In this document: positions 37,844 to 46,942 of the stretch, piece by piece
Layout of the letters: each line of letters begins with the position of its first letter
Numbering within the stretch: the first letter of the stretch is position 1
NCBI RefSeq assembly: GCF_031344075.1
Contig: NZ_JAVJAN010000025.1
Coordinates: 1 to 64,000 of the forward strand
Reading direction: 5' to 3'
Source of the DNA: Clostridium aquiflavi
Lineage (GTDB): Bacteria; Bacillota; Clostridia; Clostridiales; Clostridiaceae
Length of the DNA stretch: 64,000 bases
Notes under the pieces: model-generated
What the model was told of the DNA's origin: nothing
What the model saw: only the letters and a program-made list of their open reading frames with translations
Database searches by the model: none
Program-made: the position numbers and the translations under genes

Positions 37844-39139
37844 ATGTTATTTAAAAATATTACAATGATTGATGAAAATTTTAATACTATTGAAGGAACT
37901 AATATTTTAGTAGAGGATAATAAAATAGTATATATTGGAGAAAATATTCAGGAAAACTATGTTGGTGAAGTGTATGATGGTAAAAATAAGGTTGCAATGC
38001 CAGGATTTTTCAACACACATTGCCATGTACCAATGACGTTACTTAGAGGATATGGCGAAGGTTTACCTTTACAAAGATGGTTAACTGAAAGAATTTTTCC
38101 ATTTGAGGCTTTACTTACAGATGAAGACTGTTATTGGGGTACTTTACTTGGAATATCTGAAATGATAAAAAGTGGGGTAGTATCTTTTACTGATATGTAT
38201 TCTCATCTTGAATCTTTAGTACAAGCTATTGATGAAACAGGAATAAAAGCAAATATTTCAAGTTCATACTTAAAAAATGATGATAATAATGATTATTTTA
38301 AACATAATTCATATAAAGAAACAGAATTTATAAGAAATTATGCTAAAAGTTCTAAAAATGGAGCTATTAAAGGTGATGTATCTATACACGCTGAATATAC
38401 TTCATCAGAAGAGTTAGTAAAACAAATTTCTGAGTATTGCAATTCTACAGAAATGAATATGCATATACATCTTTCAGAAACAATACTTGAGCAACAAGCT
38501 TGCAAAGAAAGACATGGGGGATTAACTCCAGCTGAATATTTTTGTAAATGTGGAACTTTTAATAGTAAAACAACAGCAGCTCATTGTGTTTTTCTTGAAG
38601 GTAATGATTTTAATATTCTTAAAGAAAATAATGTTACAGTATCACATTGTCCAACTAGTAATTTAAAACTTGGTAGTGGAATAGCGCCAGTGAAGACTAT
38701 GCTAGAACATGGAATTAATGTGAGTATTGGAACTGATGGTGCAGCAAGTAATAATAATCTTAATATGCTTGAAGAAGTTAATCTTGCAGCTTTATTACAT
38801 AAGGGTGCTAATAATGATCCATTATTCTTAAGTTCAAAAGAAATACTAAAAATATCATGTTTGAATGGTGCAATGTCACAAGGAAGAGATGATTGTGGTT
38901 GTATTAAAGTAGGAAATAGAGCGGATATTGTTGTTTATGATTTCAATAGTCCTCATATGCAACCAGTGCATGATGTTTTAGCAAATATATTTTATTCTTC
39001 ACAAGCAAGTGATATTTGTTTATCTATGATAGATGGAAAAGTTGTATATAAAAACGGAATATTTACAACTATTGATATAGAAAAAGTTTATTATAATGTT
39101 AATAGAATTAAGAATGAAAAAATTTCTAAGTTAAAATAG
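37844..39139 (+). CDS. mtaD: Amidohydrolase, S-adenosylhomocysteine/5'-methylthioadenosine deaminase type
   Basis: A 431-residue metal-dependent deaminase of the TrzA/MtaD group. Metal ligands appear as NTHCHVPMTLLRG (HxH), the mid-protein HIHLSET, AHCVFLEG and SHCPTSNLKLGSG, with the catalytic Asp in IGTDGAASNNN. Such enzymes deaminate adenosine-type nucleosides (MTA, SAH, adenosine) to inosine forms. The ATG at 37844 has GGGG nine bases upstream; an in-frame ATG at 37829 overlaps that site. A predicted adenine-type riboswitch lies 250 bases downstream but beyond this gene's terminator. Exact substrate preference is not certain. Confidence 0.88.
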   Translation: MLFKNITMIDENFNTIEGTNILVEDNKIVYIGENIQENYVGEVYDGKNKVAMPGFFNTHCHVPMTLLRGYGEGLPLQRWLTERIFPFEALLTDEDCYWGTLLGISEMIKSGVVSFTDMYSHLESLVQAIDETGIKANISSSYLKNDDNNDYFKHNSYKETEFIRNYAKSSKNGAIKGDVSIHAEYTSSEELVKQISEYCNSTEMNMHIHLSETILEQQACKERHGGLTPAEYFCKCGTFNSKTTAAHCVFLEGNDFNILKENNVTVSHCPTSNLKLGSGIAPVKTMLEHGINVSIGTDGAASNNNLNMLEEVNLAALLHKGANNDPLFLSSKEILKISCLNGAMSQGRDDCGCIKVGNRADIVVYDFNSPHMQPVHDVLANIFYSSQASDICLSMIDGKVVYKNGIFTTIDIEKVYYNVNRIKNEKISKLK

Positions 39140-39164
39140 AAATTTTATATATTAATAAAGTTTT

Positions 39165-39210
39165 GGCGAGAAAAATTTTAGATTTAAAGTAAGTTTTTCT
39201 CGCTATTTTC
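39165..39210 (+). terminator. Rho-independent terminator of the deaminase gene
   Basis: GCGAGAAAAA pairs with TTTTTCTCGC around an 18-base loop, followed by TATTTTCTTT. Confidence 0.8.
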
Positions 39211-39277
39211 TTTATATATAGGTGTATTTTAAAAAGAATTATTTACATTAAATATATTAAAAAAAGTTAATATAATG

Positions 39278-39306
39278 TTGACTTTATATTTTTACTATGA
39301 TATTAT
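39278..39306 (+). promoter_or_regulatory. Promoter for the orphan riboswitch RNA
   Basis: TTGACT (39278-39283), 17 bases, TATTAT (39301-39306). Transcription would start about 75 bases before the purine aptamer. Confidence 0.65.
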
Positions 39307-39387
39307 ATGGTTTAAATAATACGGTAGCGAAATTTATAATTTGCATTTTAATTGAATAATAAACAATCATTAATTAAATAATATTTT

Positions 39388-39452
39388 AACTTATATAAGT
39401 TCATAATAGGTTGAACGTTTCTACCAACTACCATAATAGTTGATTATAAGTT
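39388..39452 (+). ncRNA. Purine riboswitch, adenine class, with no gene attached
   Basis: P1 is AACTTATA / TATAAGTT (8 bp). P2 is GTTCA/TGAAC with L2 TAATAGGT. J2/3 is the conserved GTTTCTACC. P3 is CAACTA/TAGTTG with loop CCATAA. J3/1 reads GAT-TAT, so the specificity base is U, as in adenine aptamers. A T run at 39500-39506 follows, preceded by GTTGGT that could pair with ACCAAC of the aptamer's own P3 side (39422-39427). No reading frame follows before the independent tyrS promoter at 39605. Confidence 0.85.
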
Positions 39453-39604
39453 AATCCTTTTACGGGATTGCTATATTCAAATTTTTATGAGTGTTGGTTT
39501 TTTTGTACATAAAAATAGAATAAATTGATAAAATATAGTAAATTCTCGTACAAATACTTTATTTTAAAATTGAAAGTGGTTACAAAAAATAGAATTTATA
39601 TTAC

Positions 39605-39633
39605 TTGACAAATAAAAAATATTTATCTATAAT
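39605..39633 (+). promoter_or_regulatory. Consensus promoter of tyrS
   Basis: Perfect TTGACA (39605-39610), 17 bases, perfect TATAAT (39628-39633). Confidence 0.9.
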
Positions 39634-39639
39634 TGTAAA

Positions 39640-39993
39640 TAATTTAATATATACATAGCATAACGAAGATTTATATTTTATATATTTCGGAGTATGAGAT
39701 TTAAAGAAAAGCTTTGAAAAGAAAAAGTAGAAATTAGTTAAGCCAAACAGAAAGTTGCCGGATGATGAGAGGAACTTGGAATTCTAATTTTGAATACATC
39801 TTAGAGCTTCAAACTGAACAGATTTAAAATCTAATTAGGTGAGACGTATCCTTGCACACGTTATAGTGCTAAAGTATATCCATAAAATATGGCGTACTTG
39901 AAGAGGTTAATTATGTGAGTAATTAATAAATTAAGGTGGTAACACGAGATATACTCTCGTCCTTTATAAAATAAAGGATGAGAGTTTTTTTTG
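39640..39993 (+). ncRNA. T-box leader, tyrosine specifier
   Basis: The leader carries a stem I with GAATACATC holding the specifier UAC (Tyr) at 39795-39797, and the T-box sequence AAGGTGGTAACACG (39933-39946). The terminator ACTCTCGTCCTTTAT / ATAAAGGATGAGAGT with a T run spans 39953-39993. Uncharged tRNA-Tyr binding would favour the antiterminator and tyrS expression. Confidence 0.96.
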
Positions 39994-40141
39994 TTATCAT
40001 ATTTTATCGTGTATATTTAGAAATGCGAATGTGAGAGAAGTTATACACAACTAAAACTAGCCTTAATAATTTTTATTAGCTTTTATAAATCTTATAGAAC
40101 TTGCTTATATTAAAAATTTTAAATATAAGGAGTTATGATAT

Positions 40142-41356
40142 ATGAAAAAGACAATTGATGAACAAATTAAAATTATAGCAAAGGGAGCAGCAGATATTAT
40201 AAGCATAGAAGAATTAAAAGAAAAGCTTATCAAATCTGAAAAGGAAAATAAACCCTTAACAATTAAATTAGGTTTAGATCCAAGTGCACCAGACATACAT
40301 CTAGGGCACGCAGTTGTTTTAAGAAAAATAAAACAACTGCAAGATTTAGGACATAGAGCTGTTATTTTAATTGGAGATTTTACAGGAAAAATTGGAGATC
40401 CAACAGGTAAGTCAAAAACAAGAAAACCATTAACACAAGAACAAGTTATAGAAAATGCAATGACATACAAAAAACAAATTTTAAAAGTTTTAGATAAGGA
40501 AAAGACAGAAATTAGATTCAACAGTGAATGGTTATCTAAATTAAAATTTGAAGAAGTATTAAAATTAGCTGCAACGACCACAGTTGCAAGAATGCTTGAA
40601 AGAGATGATTTTAAAAATCGCTATAGTAATAATGCACCTATTGGTATCCATGAATTTTTTTACCCTTTGATGCAAGGATACGATTCAATTGTACTAAAAG
40701 CTGACATAGAGCTTGGTGGAACTGATCAAACATTTAATATTCTTATGGGCAGAACTCTACAAAAAGGCATGGGAATGGAGCAACAAATAGCAATATTCAT
40801 GCCAATTTTAGAAGGACTCGATGGAGTGGAAAAGATGAGTAAAAGTCTTGGAAATTACATTGGAGTAGATGAACAGGCTGAAGTAATGTTTAAAAAGATT
40901 ATGGAAGTACCAGATAATCTTATTATAAAGTACTTTGAATTAGCAACTGATGAACATCCAGATAGAATTGATGAGATAAAAAGTGATCTTGAAAATGGAA
41001 AAAATCCTAGAGATATAAAGTTAGAACTTGCTAAAATTATTACAAGTTTATATCATTCAGAAGAAGAAACAAAGGCTGCTATTGAATATTATGAACAAGT
41101 ATTTAAAAATAGATGTTTACCTAGTGAAGTGCCAGAAATAAATATACCAAAAGAATTTTTAAAGTTAAAAGAAATAAGTAAAATCCTTGTAGATGAAGGG
41201 TTAGTATCTTCTAATAAGGAATTTAGAAGACTAGCAGAACAAGGTGGAGTACAAATAAATACTGAAAAAGTACTAGAGTTTGACAATGCTAAAATCAATG
41301 ATAATGATATACTAAAAATAGGGAAAAAGAAATTTATTAAGATAAAAAGGATATAA
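40142..41356 (+). CDS. tyrS: Tyrosyl-tRNA synthetase, TyrZ type
   Basis: A 404-residue class I synthetase charging tRNA-Tyr. The HIGH-like motif is DIHLGHAV, KMSKS is EKMSKSLGN, and the tyrosine-binding ADIELGGTDQTFN lies between. A C-terminal S4 domain begins near residue 340 (VSSNKEFRRLAEQGGVQIN). Sequence and length resemble the TyrZ branch rather than the TyrS branch of Firmicutes. The ATG follows AAGGAG. Control is by the Tyr T-box immediately upstream. Confidence 0.96.
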   Translation: MKKTIDEQIKIIAKGAADIISIEELKEKLIKSEKENKPLTIKLGLDPSAPDIHLGHAVVLRKIKQLQDLGHRAVILIGDFTGKIGDPTGKSKTRKPLTQEQVIENAMTYKKQILKVLDKEKTEIRFNSEWLSKLKFEEVLKLAATTTVARMLERDDFKNRYSNNAPIGIHEFFYPLMQGYDSIVLKADIELGGTDQTFNILMGRTLQKGMGMEQQIAIFMPILEGLDGVEKMSKSLGNYIGVDEQAEVMFKKIMEVPDNLIIKYFELATDEHPDRIDEIKSDLENGKNPRDIKLELAKIITSLYHSEEETKAAIEYYEQVFKNRCLPSEVPEINIPKEFLKLKEISKILVDEGLVSSNKEFRRLAEQGGVQINTEKVLEFDNAKINDNDILKIGKKKFIKIKRI

Positions 41357-41426
41357 GTATTTTACAATATTAACATTTGCGGTTAATATAGTAATATACA
41401 ATAAATTTAACAATGGAGGAAATGAT

Positions 41427-42239
41427 ATGTACAATAAAATAATGGAATCAGTAAGTTACATTAATGAGAAAGTAAAAAGAAACCCTAAAATCGCAATAAT
41501 ACTTGGATCAGGATTAGGAGACTTAGTTAATGTCGTAGAAGATATGGAAAGTATATCTTATGAGAAAATACCTAATTTTCCAGTTTCTACAGTTAAAGGA
41601 CATGAAGGAAAATTAGCATTTGGAAAAATTAATGGTGTTGAAGTTCTGTTAATGCAAGGAAGATTTCACTATTATGAAGGGTATAATATGAAAGAAGTTA
41701 CATACCCAATATATGTAATGAAACAATTAGGAATAGAAAAAATAATAGTAACAAATGCTTGTGGTGGAATAAATACAAATTTTGAACCAGGAACATTAAT
41801 GATTATAAATGACTTCATTAACTTATTTGGAACAAATCCATTAATTGGGGTTAATGATGAAAGATTAGGAACTAGATTCCCAGATATGTCAGAACCATAT
41901 AAAATAGAACTTATGAATAAAGCTAAAAAAGTAGCTGATGAATTAGGAATAAAATATGATGAAGGCGTTTACGCTGGATTTATGGGACCATACTATGAAA
42001 CAGCTGCTGAAGTTAGAATGATAGGAAAACATGGCGCTGATGCAGTAGGTATGTCAACGGTACCAGAAACAATAGTTGCTAATTATTTAGGAATGGATGT
42101 ATTAGGAATAGCTTGTATTACTAATATGGCAACAGGAATTCAAAAAGTTAAACATTCACATGAAAGAGTAGTAGAAACAGCTCAAAAAGCATCAGCTAAC
42201 TTATGCAAATGGGTATCAAAAGTTATAGAAGTTATATAA
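41427..42239 (+). CDS. punA: Purine nucleoside phosphorylase (trimeric type)
   Basis: A 270-residue cytosolic enzyme cleaving inosine and guanosine with phosphate. Motifs are ILGSGLGDLVN (phosphate loop), GRFHYYEGY, TNACGGIN, the GPYYETAAEVRMI glutamate site, and SHERVVETAQKA at the C-terminus. The base-binding residue near position 240 is Asn, in ITNMATGI, which fits 6-oxopurine preference. The ATG follows TGGAGG. It is 71 bases after tyrS and 35 before ogt. It supplies purine bases to the Xpt salvage route. Confidence 0.95.
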   Translation: MYNKIMESVSYINEKVKRNPKIAIILGSGLGDLVNVVEDMESISYEKIPNFPVSTVKGHEGKLAFGKINGVEVLLMQGRFHYYEGYNMKEVTYPIYVMKQLGIEKIIVTNACGGINTNFEPGTLMIINDFINLFGTNPLIGVNDERLGTRFPDMSEPYKIELMNKAKKVADELGIKYDEGVYAGFMGPYYETAAEVRMIGKHGADAVGMSTVPETIVANYLGMDVLGIACITNMATGIQKVKHSHERVVETAQKASANLCKWVSKVIEVI

Positions 42240-42274
42240 CTTAAACATAAAAAAAGATAGGGGATTTGTATTTA

Positions 42275-42754
42275 GTGAAAAATATATTTTTCTATAAAAC
42301 AGTTCTTGGGAATATAGGAATAGCGGACAATGGAAGCGCTATCACAAATTTATATTTTAATAGAGATAGTGTTGCTAAAGATATGATTTTAATTGAAACT
42401 GATCTTATAAAAAAAGCTTTTACTCAGTTAGAAGAATATCTTTGTAAAAATAGAAAGCAGTTTGAAATTCCATTAGAGCCATATGGTACTGATTTTATGA
42501 AATCTGTATGGAATGAATTGCAAGGTATTCAATACGGAAAAACTTGTACTTATGGAGATATAGCTGAAAAAATAGGAAATCCTAAAGCATCAAGGGCTGT
42601 TGGTCTTGCTAATAATAAGAATCCAATTCCTATCTTTATACCATGTCATAGAGTTATTGGGAAAAGTGGTAAGTTAGTTGGATATTCGGGTGGTTTAGAC
42701 ATAAAAGAAAAGCTTTTATATTTGGAAGGTTCAACTAATAATACTCTGTTTTAA
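42275..42754 (+). CDS. ogt: Methylated-DNA-protein-cysteine methyltransferase
   Basis: A 159-residue suicide repair protein that accepts the methyl group from O6-methylguanine. The acceptor Cys is in FIPCHRVIG, preceded by the helix-turn-helix TYGDIAEKIGNPKASRAVGLANNKNP. The C-terminal SGGLDIKEKLLYLEG is standard. GTG at 42275 is chosen because it lies 10 bases after ATAGGGGA; an in-frame TTG at 42266 abuts that site. It probably shares the punA transcript. Confidence 0.93.
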   Translation: MKNIFFYKTVLGNIGIADNGSAITNLYFNRDSVAKDMILIETDLIKKAFTQLEEYLCKNRKQFEIPLEPYGTDFMKSVWNELQGIQYGKTCTYGDIAEKIGNPKASRAVGLANNKNPIPIFIPCHRVIGKSGKLVGYSGGLDIKEKLLYLEGSTNNTLF

Positions 42755-42837
42755 ATATGTTTGATATATGTAATGTTAAAGTTGAGTTGCAATTGGACTT
42801 TGAGAATTCTTATGTGAGAACCAAAAAAAGTAAGTGT

Positions 42838-42980
42838 CCAAATTTTACATTTGGCTACATAACTTTCATACTGTGGATTTTGCATTTTGAATTTACTCAA
42901 CAAAATGGAATTCCCTTTTAATAGTCCCATTTATGGTTTGTCCCAATTTTATATTGAGAGCAAGCTAAAATGGGACTATT
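42838..42980. repeat. Intergenic inverted repeats, possible mobile-element relic
   Basis: AATAGTCCCATTT (42920-42932) is the exact inverse of AAATGGGACTATT (42968-42980), with TTTGTCCCAATTTT repeated inside. A second hairpin, CCAAAT-TTTAC-ATTTGG, is at 42838-42854. No T run follows, so simple termination is doubtful. These elements fill most of the 305-base gap between ogt and the convergent SLH gene. Confidence 0.5.
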
Positions 42981-43059
42981 CTCATTTAAGCATTTTTAAG
43001 TTTAATTACTTAGTAAACATTACTTCTACATATATCAGCTATTTTACTAAAACACAGTC

Positions 43060-45102
43060 TTATTTATTGTTTGCTTTAGTTAATAAGTTATATATTATTT
43101 TTGCAGCTTCAGCATTTGTTACATTATTGTTTGGATTAAAATTATTATTTTCATCACCTGTAATTATACCTAAGGAATGACAAATTGCGGCATAGCCTTT
43201 AACATTATCTTCAATTGAATCATTAAATGGGTTATTAAAAATATAAAAATTTCTAGCAATCTTATCATATCCTAAATATCGAACTATTAATTTACTTATA
43301 TCTTTATTTGTAAGCAATAAATTTGGTGACTTTTCTTCTATTTTTAAAATACCTTTTTCTATAAGCATGTCATAAAATTTATCATCATCATTAAAGTCCC
43401 CAATTTGAGAATAAAGATATCTTAAAAAATTAATTTGAGTTATGTTATTATCAGGATTAAACTTATCACCTTTTAAGTAATAACCATTTTCTAATAGCTC
43501 TTTAACTGTTTTCTCACACCAATGTCCATTTATATCAGAATATTTAGGAAGTGTATTTTCTGTATATTCTTCGCCATTAAACTTAATTCTTGTCCCATTA
43601 AAAGGATTAACAAGATAATTTTCACCTAAATCTATAAAGTTATATATTAAAGAAATATTTTTATCATTAGACATTGTATATTCTAATCCAAATTTATCAC
43701 CAATTTTATCAAAGATTGATTCAGATGTTAATGCTGAATCTATGTCTGGAAAGTTAACATCATCATACCATTGGCGAGTATACTCACAAACTTTTCCGCT
43801 AGATTTATTAATAGAAACCATAAGATAGTTGTTTATGAAGTTAATTCCGTTTACTTGACGGATAAATTTAAAATTATAAAAGTTATCATTTTCATTTATA
43901 TTTGTATCTAAGACTTCTAATTTTGTTTCTTTAAACTTATTAGGAGAAACTTCATTTAGAAAATTATCTGCTATATTTTTAGCATCATCAATAGGTATCA
44001 TATTGTTTTTATCATCAATATTTGAATAATGATAAAAAGATAATAGTTCACTTGATTTAGCATCTATTTCTGCAGAAGCATTTTCAAAATTAATTGTCCA
44101 AATATAATTATTTGATATTAAATCTTTGTTTATATGAGAATTAGAAATTTTACTTTCAAAAGAGTCTAAATCACTATATTTTTTTATTATATCTGTAGCT
44201 GTGTCTTTGCTTATAAGTCCAGATACATTTTTTATTGCATCGTCTTCTTCTTTTGTTAAATTTTTAAAGGAATCTAAGCTCTCATTAGTATTTTCATATC
44301 CATTTTTACCTAAATATATATTGTCATTATTTATAGAAATCTTTTCTCCAGAATGTGCATCTATAGCTACATCAGGAGTACTATTTATGCAGTATGCTGG
44401 GAAAATATTTAGCTTATCATTTTTATAGTCATAATAAGAATAATAATTTAACTTTAAACCAATTTTATCAATATATGATTGTTTAGCTTTAAATTTTTCA
44501 ATTATATTATCATTAGGAGGATAAGAAAGAGAGTTTGTATTTAAGTTATTTGTATTAAAAGTAATTATTTCACCAGTATGTTTATCCACAGAAATATTTA
44601 CATATAAAAAGTTTAATGGAATATTATTAAAATAACATTTATATTTAAATGTATAGGCACTGTCTGTTGGATCATTGTAAACATTTATTTCTTTTAAAGA
44701 GCTATAATGATTTACAAGCGCTTTTTTTATAAAATCTTCACAAGCTTGTCTTGATTCATTCTTAGTGACAGATGCAAGCAACTTTGAAGTATTTTCATTA
44801 CTGTACTTATAAAAATCATATATATTCCCATTTTCATCTATAGATATAGATATATTTCCGTATTTTCCTTGTACTTCTGACCAATTAAGTTCAAATAAGT
44901 TTACTTGTCCAAGAATTGTTTTTTGTTCTCTACTAGAATGAGTAAAATCAGTATAAGTATCGGGAATAGTTATTATGTTTTTTGTTTTTGTAATAGCATT
45001 TTCTAATGATTTACTATAATTTTCATCTGCAAATGCTGGATATTGAAGACTAAAAAGAAGACAAAAGAGTAGTAAAATACTAAAAAAATAATTCTTTTTC
45101 AT
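43060..45102 (-). CDS. Secreted YcdB/YcdC-domain protein with S-layer homology domains
   Basis: A 680-residue exported protein. The signal peptide covers residues 1-25 (cleavage after PAFA). Two or more YcdB/PepSY-like repeats follow, with recurring 'D...G.I..F' patterns such as VDKHTGEIITFN, IDAHSGEKISI, IDAKSSELLSFYHYS and INKSSGKVCEYTRQW. From about 545 to the end are SLH repeats (YSDINGHWCEKTVKELLENGYY; GYAAICHSLGIITGDENNNFNPNNNVTNAEAAKIIYNLL). It is likely bound to secondary cell-wall polymer. The function is unknown; PepSY-type domains often inhibit proteases. The ATG follows GGAGGGATAT. It is monocistronic. Confidence 0.88.
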   Translation of the reverse strand: MKKNYFFSILLLFCLLFSLQYPAFADENYSKSLENAITKTKNIITIPDTYTDFTHSSREQKTILGQVNLFELNWSEVQGKYGNISISIDENGNIYDFYKYSNENTSKLLASVTKNESRQACEDFIKKALVNHYSSLKEINVYNDPTDSAYTFKYKCYFNNIPLNFLYVNISVDKHTGEIITFNTNNLNTNSLSYPPNDNIIEKFKAKQSYIDKIGLKLNYYSYYDYKNDKLNIFPAYCINSTPDVAIDAHSGEKISINNDNIYLGKNGYENTNESLDSFKNLTKEEDDAIKNVSGLISKDTATDIIKKYSDLDSFESKISNSHINKDLISNNYIWTINFENASAEIDAKSSELLSFYHYSNIDDKNNMIPIDDAKNIADNFLNEVSPNKFKETKLEVLDTNINENDNFYNFKFIRQVNGINFINNYLMVSINKSSGKVCEYTRQWYDDVNFPDIDSALTSESIFDKIGDKFGLEYTMSNDKNISLIYNFIDLGENYLVNPFNGTRIKFNGEEYTENTLPKYSDINGHWCEKTVKELLENGYYLKGDKFNPDNNITQINFLRYLYSQIGDFNDDDKFYDMLIEKGILKIEEKSPNLLLTNKDISKLIVRYLGYDKIARNFYIFNNPFNDSIEDNVKGYAAICHSLGIITGDENNNFNPNNNVTNAEAAKIIYNLLTKANNK

Positions 45103-45295
45103 TAATATATCCCTCCATTAAATTATAAAAAAATTAAAAATACAGTTATAGTCTATAGTATGAAACAGGATATAAATATTCGCTTGATCCTGAACCTACT
45201 CATCAACCTTATAATTATATGGTATCATTAAATATATTTTCCAGCTACTATTTAATATGTTTATTAAGTTTAATTTAAGAAAGAATTATTAAATT

Positions 45296-45375
45296 AGGCT
45301 CTGTTTTAGTAGCATGTTGATATTGCATGCCACTTCACCTATTGCATATATCAACACATATTTAAAACAGAGCCT
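45296..45375. repeat. Dispersed palindromic repeat, subfamily A
   Basis: About 80 bases with near-perfect terminal inverted repeats AGGCTCTGTTTTA ... TAAAACAGAGCCT and an inner TGTTGATAT / ATATCAACA stem around GCCACTTCACCTATT. It matches 21434-21515 throughout. At one stem position A:U in that copy is G:C here. It sits in the 352-base gap between two minus-strand genes, which otherwise holds nothing recognisable. Confidence 0.85.
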
Positions 45376-45454
45376 TAAATGTATTGTATTTTAAATTTTC
45401 TAGGTATTAAAAAGTTAAAATTCATTGTTTAATAATAAGTAAAAAAATTAAATT

Positions 45455-46804
45455 TTAAAAATCACGTTCTAATATTTCTATTTTTTTAGGATCTTTAAAA
45501 TCTTCTAATGAATTTATATCAATTTTTGATAATACCTCATCTAAAATTTTACTATGAACAGGAACTTTTATAGGTGAATCATAAGCTAATTCATCAACAG
45601 CAACTTTAGATTTAGTTGGTGGAACAATAGCTTTAGGTCCTCCAACACATCCACCAGGACACCCCATACCTTCTATAAAATTAGCATTTACTTCTTTTTT
45701 TAGAGCTTTATCAAGTATTGATTTGCAATCTTTAATTCCATCAACTTTAACACTTTTAAAATCTTTAAATTTTTCTGGATAGAGTTCTTCTATTGTTTCA
45801 GAAACAGCAATTGAAACACCACCAGTTCTAGCGTATAAACGTCCAGCCTTTGATGTATATTCAACAGATGGAACTCCCTTTAAGTCTATTGGATTTATCT
45901 TTAAAGCTCTAAAGATTTGTTCTACTTCTTGGAATGTTAATACAAAATCAATAGCTCCAATTAGATCTTTTTCCTTTGCCTCAGCTTTTTTTGCGATACA
46001 TGGGCCTATGAAGACTACTTTAGTATCTTTATTTAGTTTTTTTAATATTCTTCCAGCTGCAATCATGGGAGAAACTGATGGCGATAAATCAGGGACAAGT
46101 TCTTTATATACTTTTTTTAACATTCCGACCCACATTGGACAACAACAAGAGGTTATCATTAAATCATCAGGTTTATTAACATGCTTATTAAATTCAACAG
46201 CTTCTTTCACTGTTAGTATATCAGCAGCAAATGCAACTTCAACCATATCAGTAAAACCTGCTTTGATAAAAGCTTCTCTTAATTGATCCATTGTTACATT
46301 TTCTCCAAATTGTCCAGCAATTGCAGGTGCTACAGCAGCAATAACAGTTTTATTTTCTTTTATTAGATTAATTATAGGTAAGAATTCAACCTTATCTAAT
46401 ATTCGTCCATTCTTGCATGAATCAATACATATACCACAATTAATACACATATCCTTGTTTATAGCAGTAGAGTTTTTTTCACTATCATAATATATAGCAT
46501 TAAAAGGACATGCTAATTCACAAGTGTATTTTTTTTCTTTGTTAGGTGTGCAATTAGCGCCACAACATTCAAGTTTTTCAACTATTCTCTTATTTACAGT
46601 ATATTCTGTAATTGCTTTTTTTATATTATATACATAATTATTATCAAATTTAAGTTTTACTCCACAAAGCGATGTTATTATTTCAAATGTTTCTTGTGGA
46701 GATACTTCATGACATATCATAATGCGATTAAGGGTTTCATCAAAATTACCATCATAATATGACTTGACTAATGTATCAAATAAGTCTAAGTATTTATTGT
46801 TCAT
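45455..46804 (-). CDS. [Fe-Fe] hydrogenase-like protein with ferredoxin domains, divergent H-cluster motifs
   Basis: A 449-residue protein. The N-terminal 75 residues are helical and of unknown type. Cys-rich segments follow (C80-C81, C85, C95, C99, then the ferredoxin motif C120-x2-C123-x2-C126-x3-C130), then a hydrogenase large-subunit domain. The H-cluster motifs are variant: L1 is TSCCCPMW (218-225) instead of TSCCPGW, L2 is GPCIAKKAE (267-275) instead of MPCxxKKxE, and L3 is EGMGCPGGCVGGP (378-390). All four cluster cysteines seem present. This resembles groups C/D, which lack partner subunits and are thought to be sensory or of low activity. The ATG follows GGAGGT. It is a single gene divergent from relQ. 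Confidence 0.88.
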   Translation of the reverse strand: MNNKYLDLFDTLVKSYYDGNFDETLNRIMICHEVSPQETFEIITSLCGVKLKFDNNYVYNIKKAITEYTVNKRIVEKLECCGANCTPNKEKKYTCELACPFNAIYYDSEKNSTAINKDMCINCGICIDSCKNGRILDKVEFLPIINLIKENKTVIAAVAPAIAGQFGENVTMDQLREAFIKAGFTDMVEVAFAADILTVKEAVEFNKHVNKPDDLMITSCCCPMWVGMLKKVYKELVPDLSPSVSPMIAAGRILKKLNKDTKVVFIGPCIAKKAEAKEKDLIGAIDFVLTFQEVEQIFRALKINPIDLKGVPSVEYTSKAGRLYARTGGVSIAVSETIEELYPEKFKDFKSVKVDGIKDCKSILDKALKKEVNANFIEGMGCPGGCVGGPKAIVPPTKSKVAVDELAYDSPIKVPVHSKILDEVLSKIDINSLEDFKDPKKIEILERDF

Positions 46805-46942
46805 AAATATATAACCTCCAAGTTAATGAATAATATCAAATTTTCTATTTTAATATTAGTATGTATTAATATGCTGTATTTTATTAAATTATATATAAAT
46901 TTAATTGCTTAAAAGTTATAATGATTTTAAAAGATTGATTTT

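Noticed and set aside
42887..43180. 97-residue frame between ogt and the SLH gene
   Set aside because: No ribosome site, crosses the inverted repeat, and overlaps the well-supported SLH gene on the other strand.
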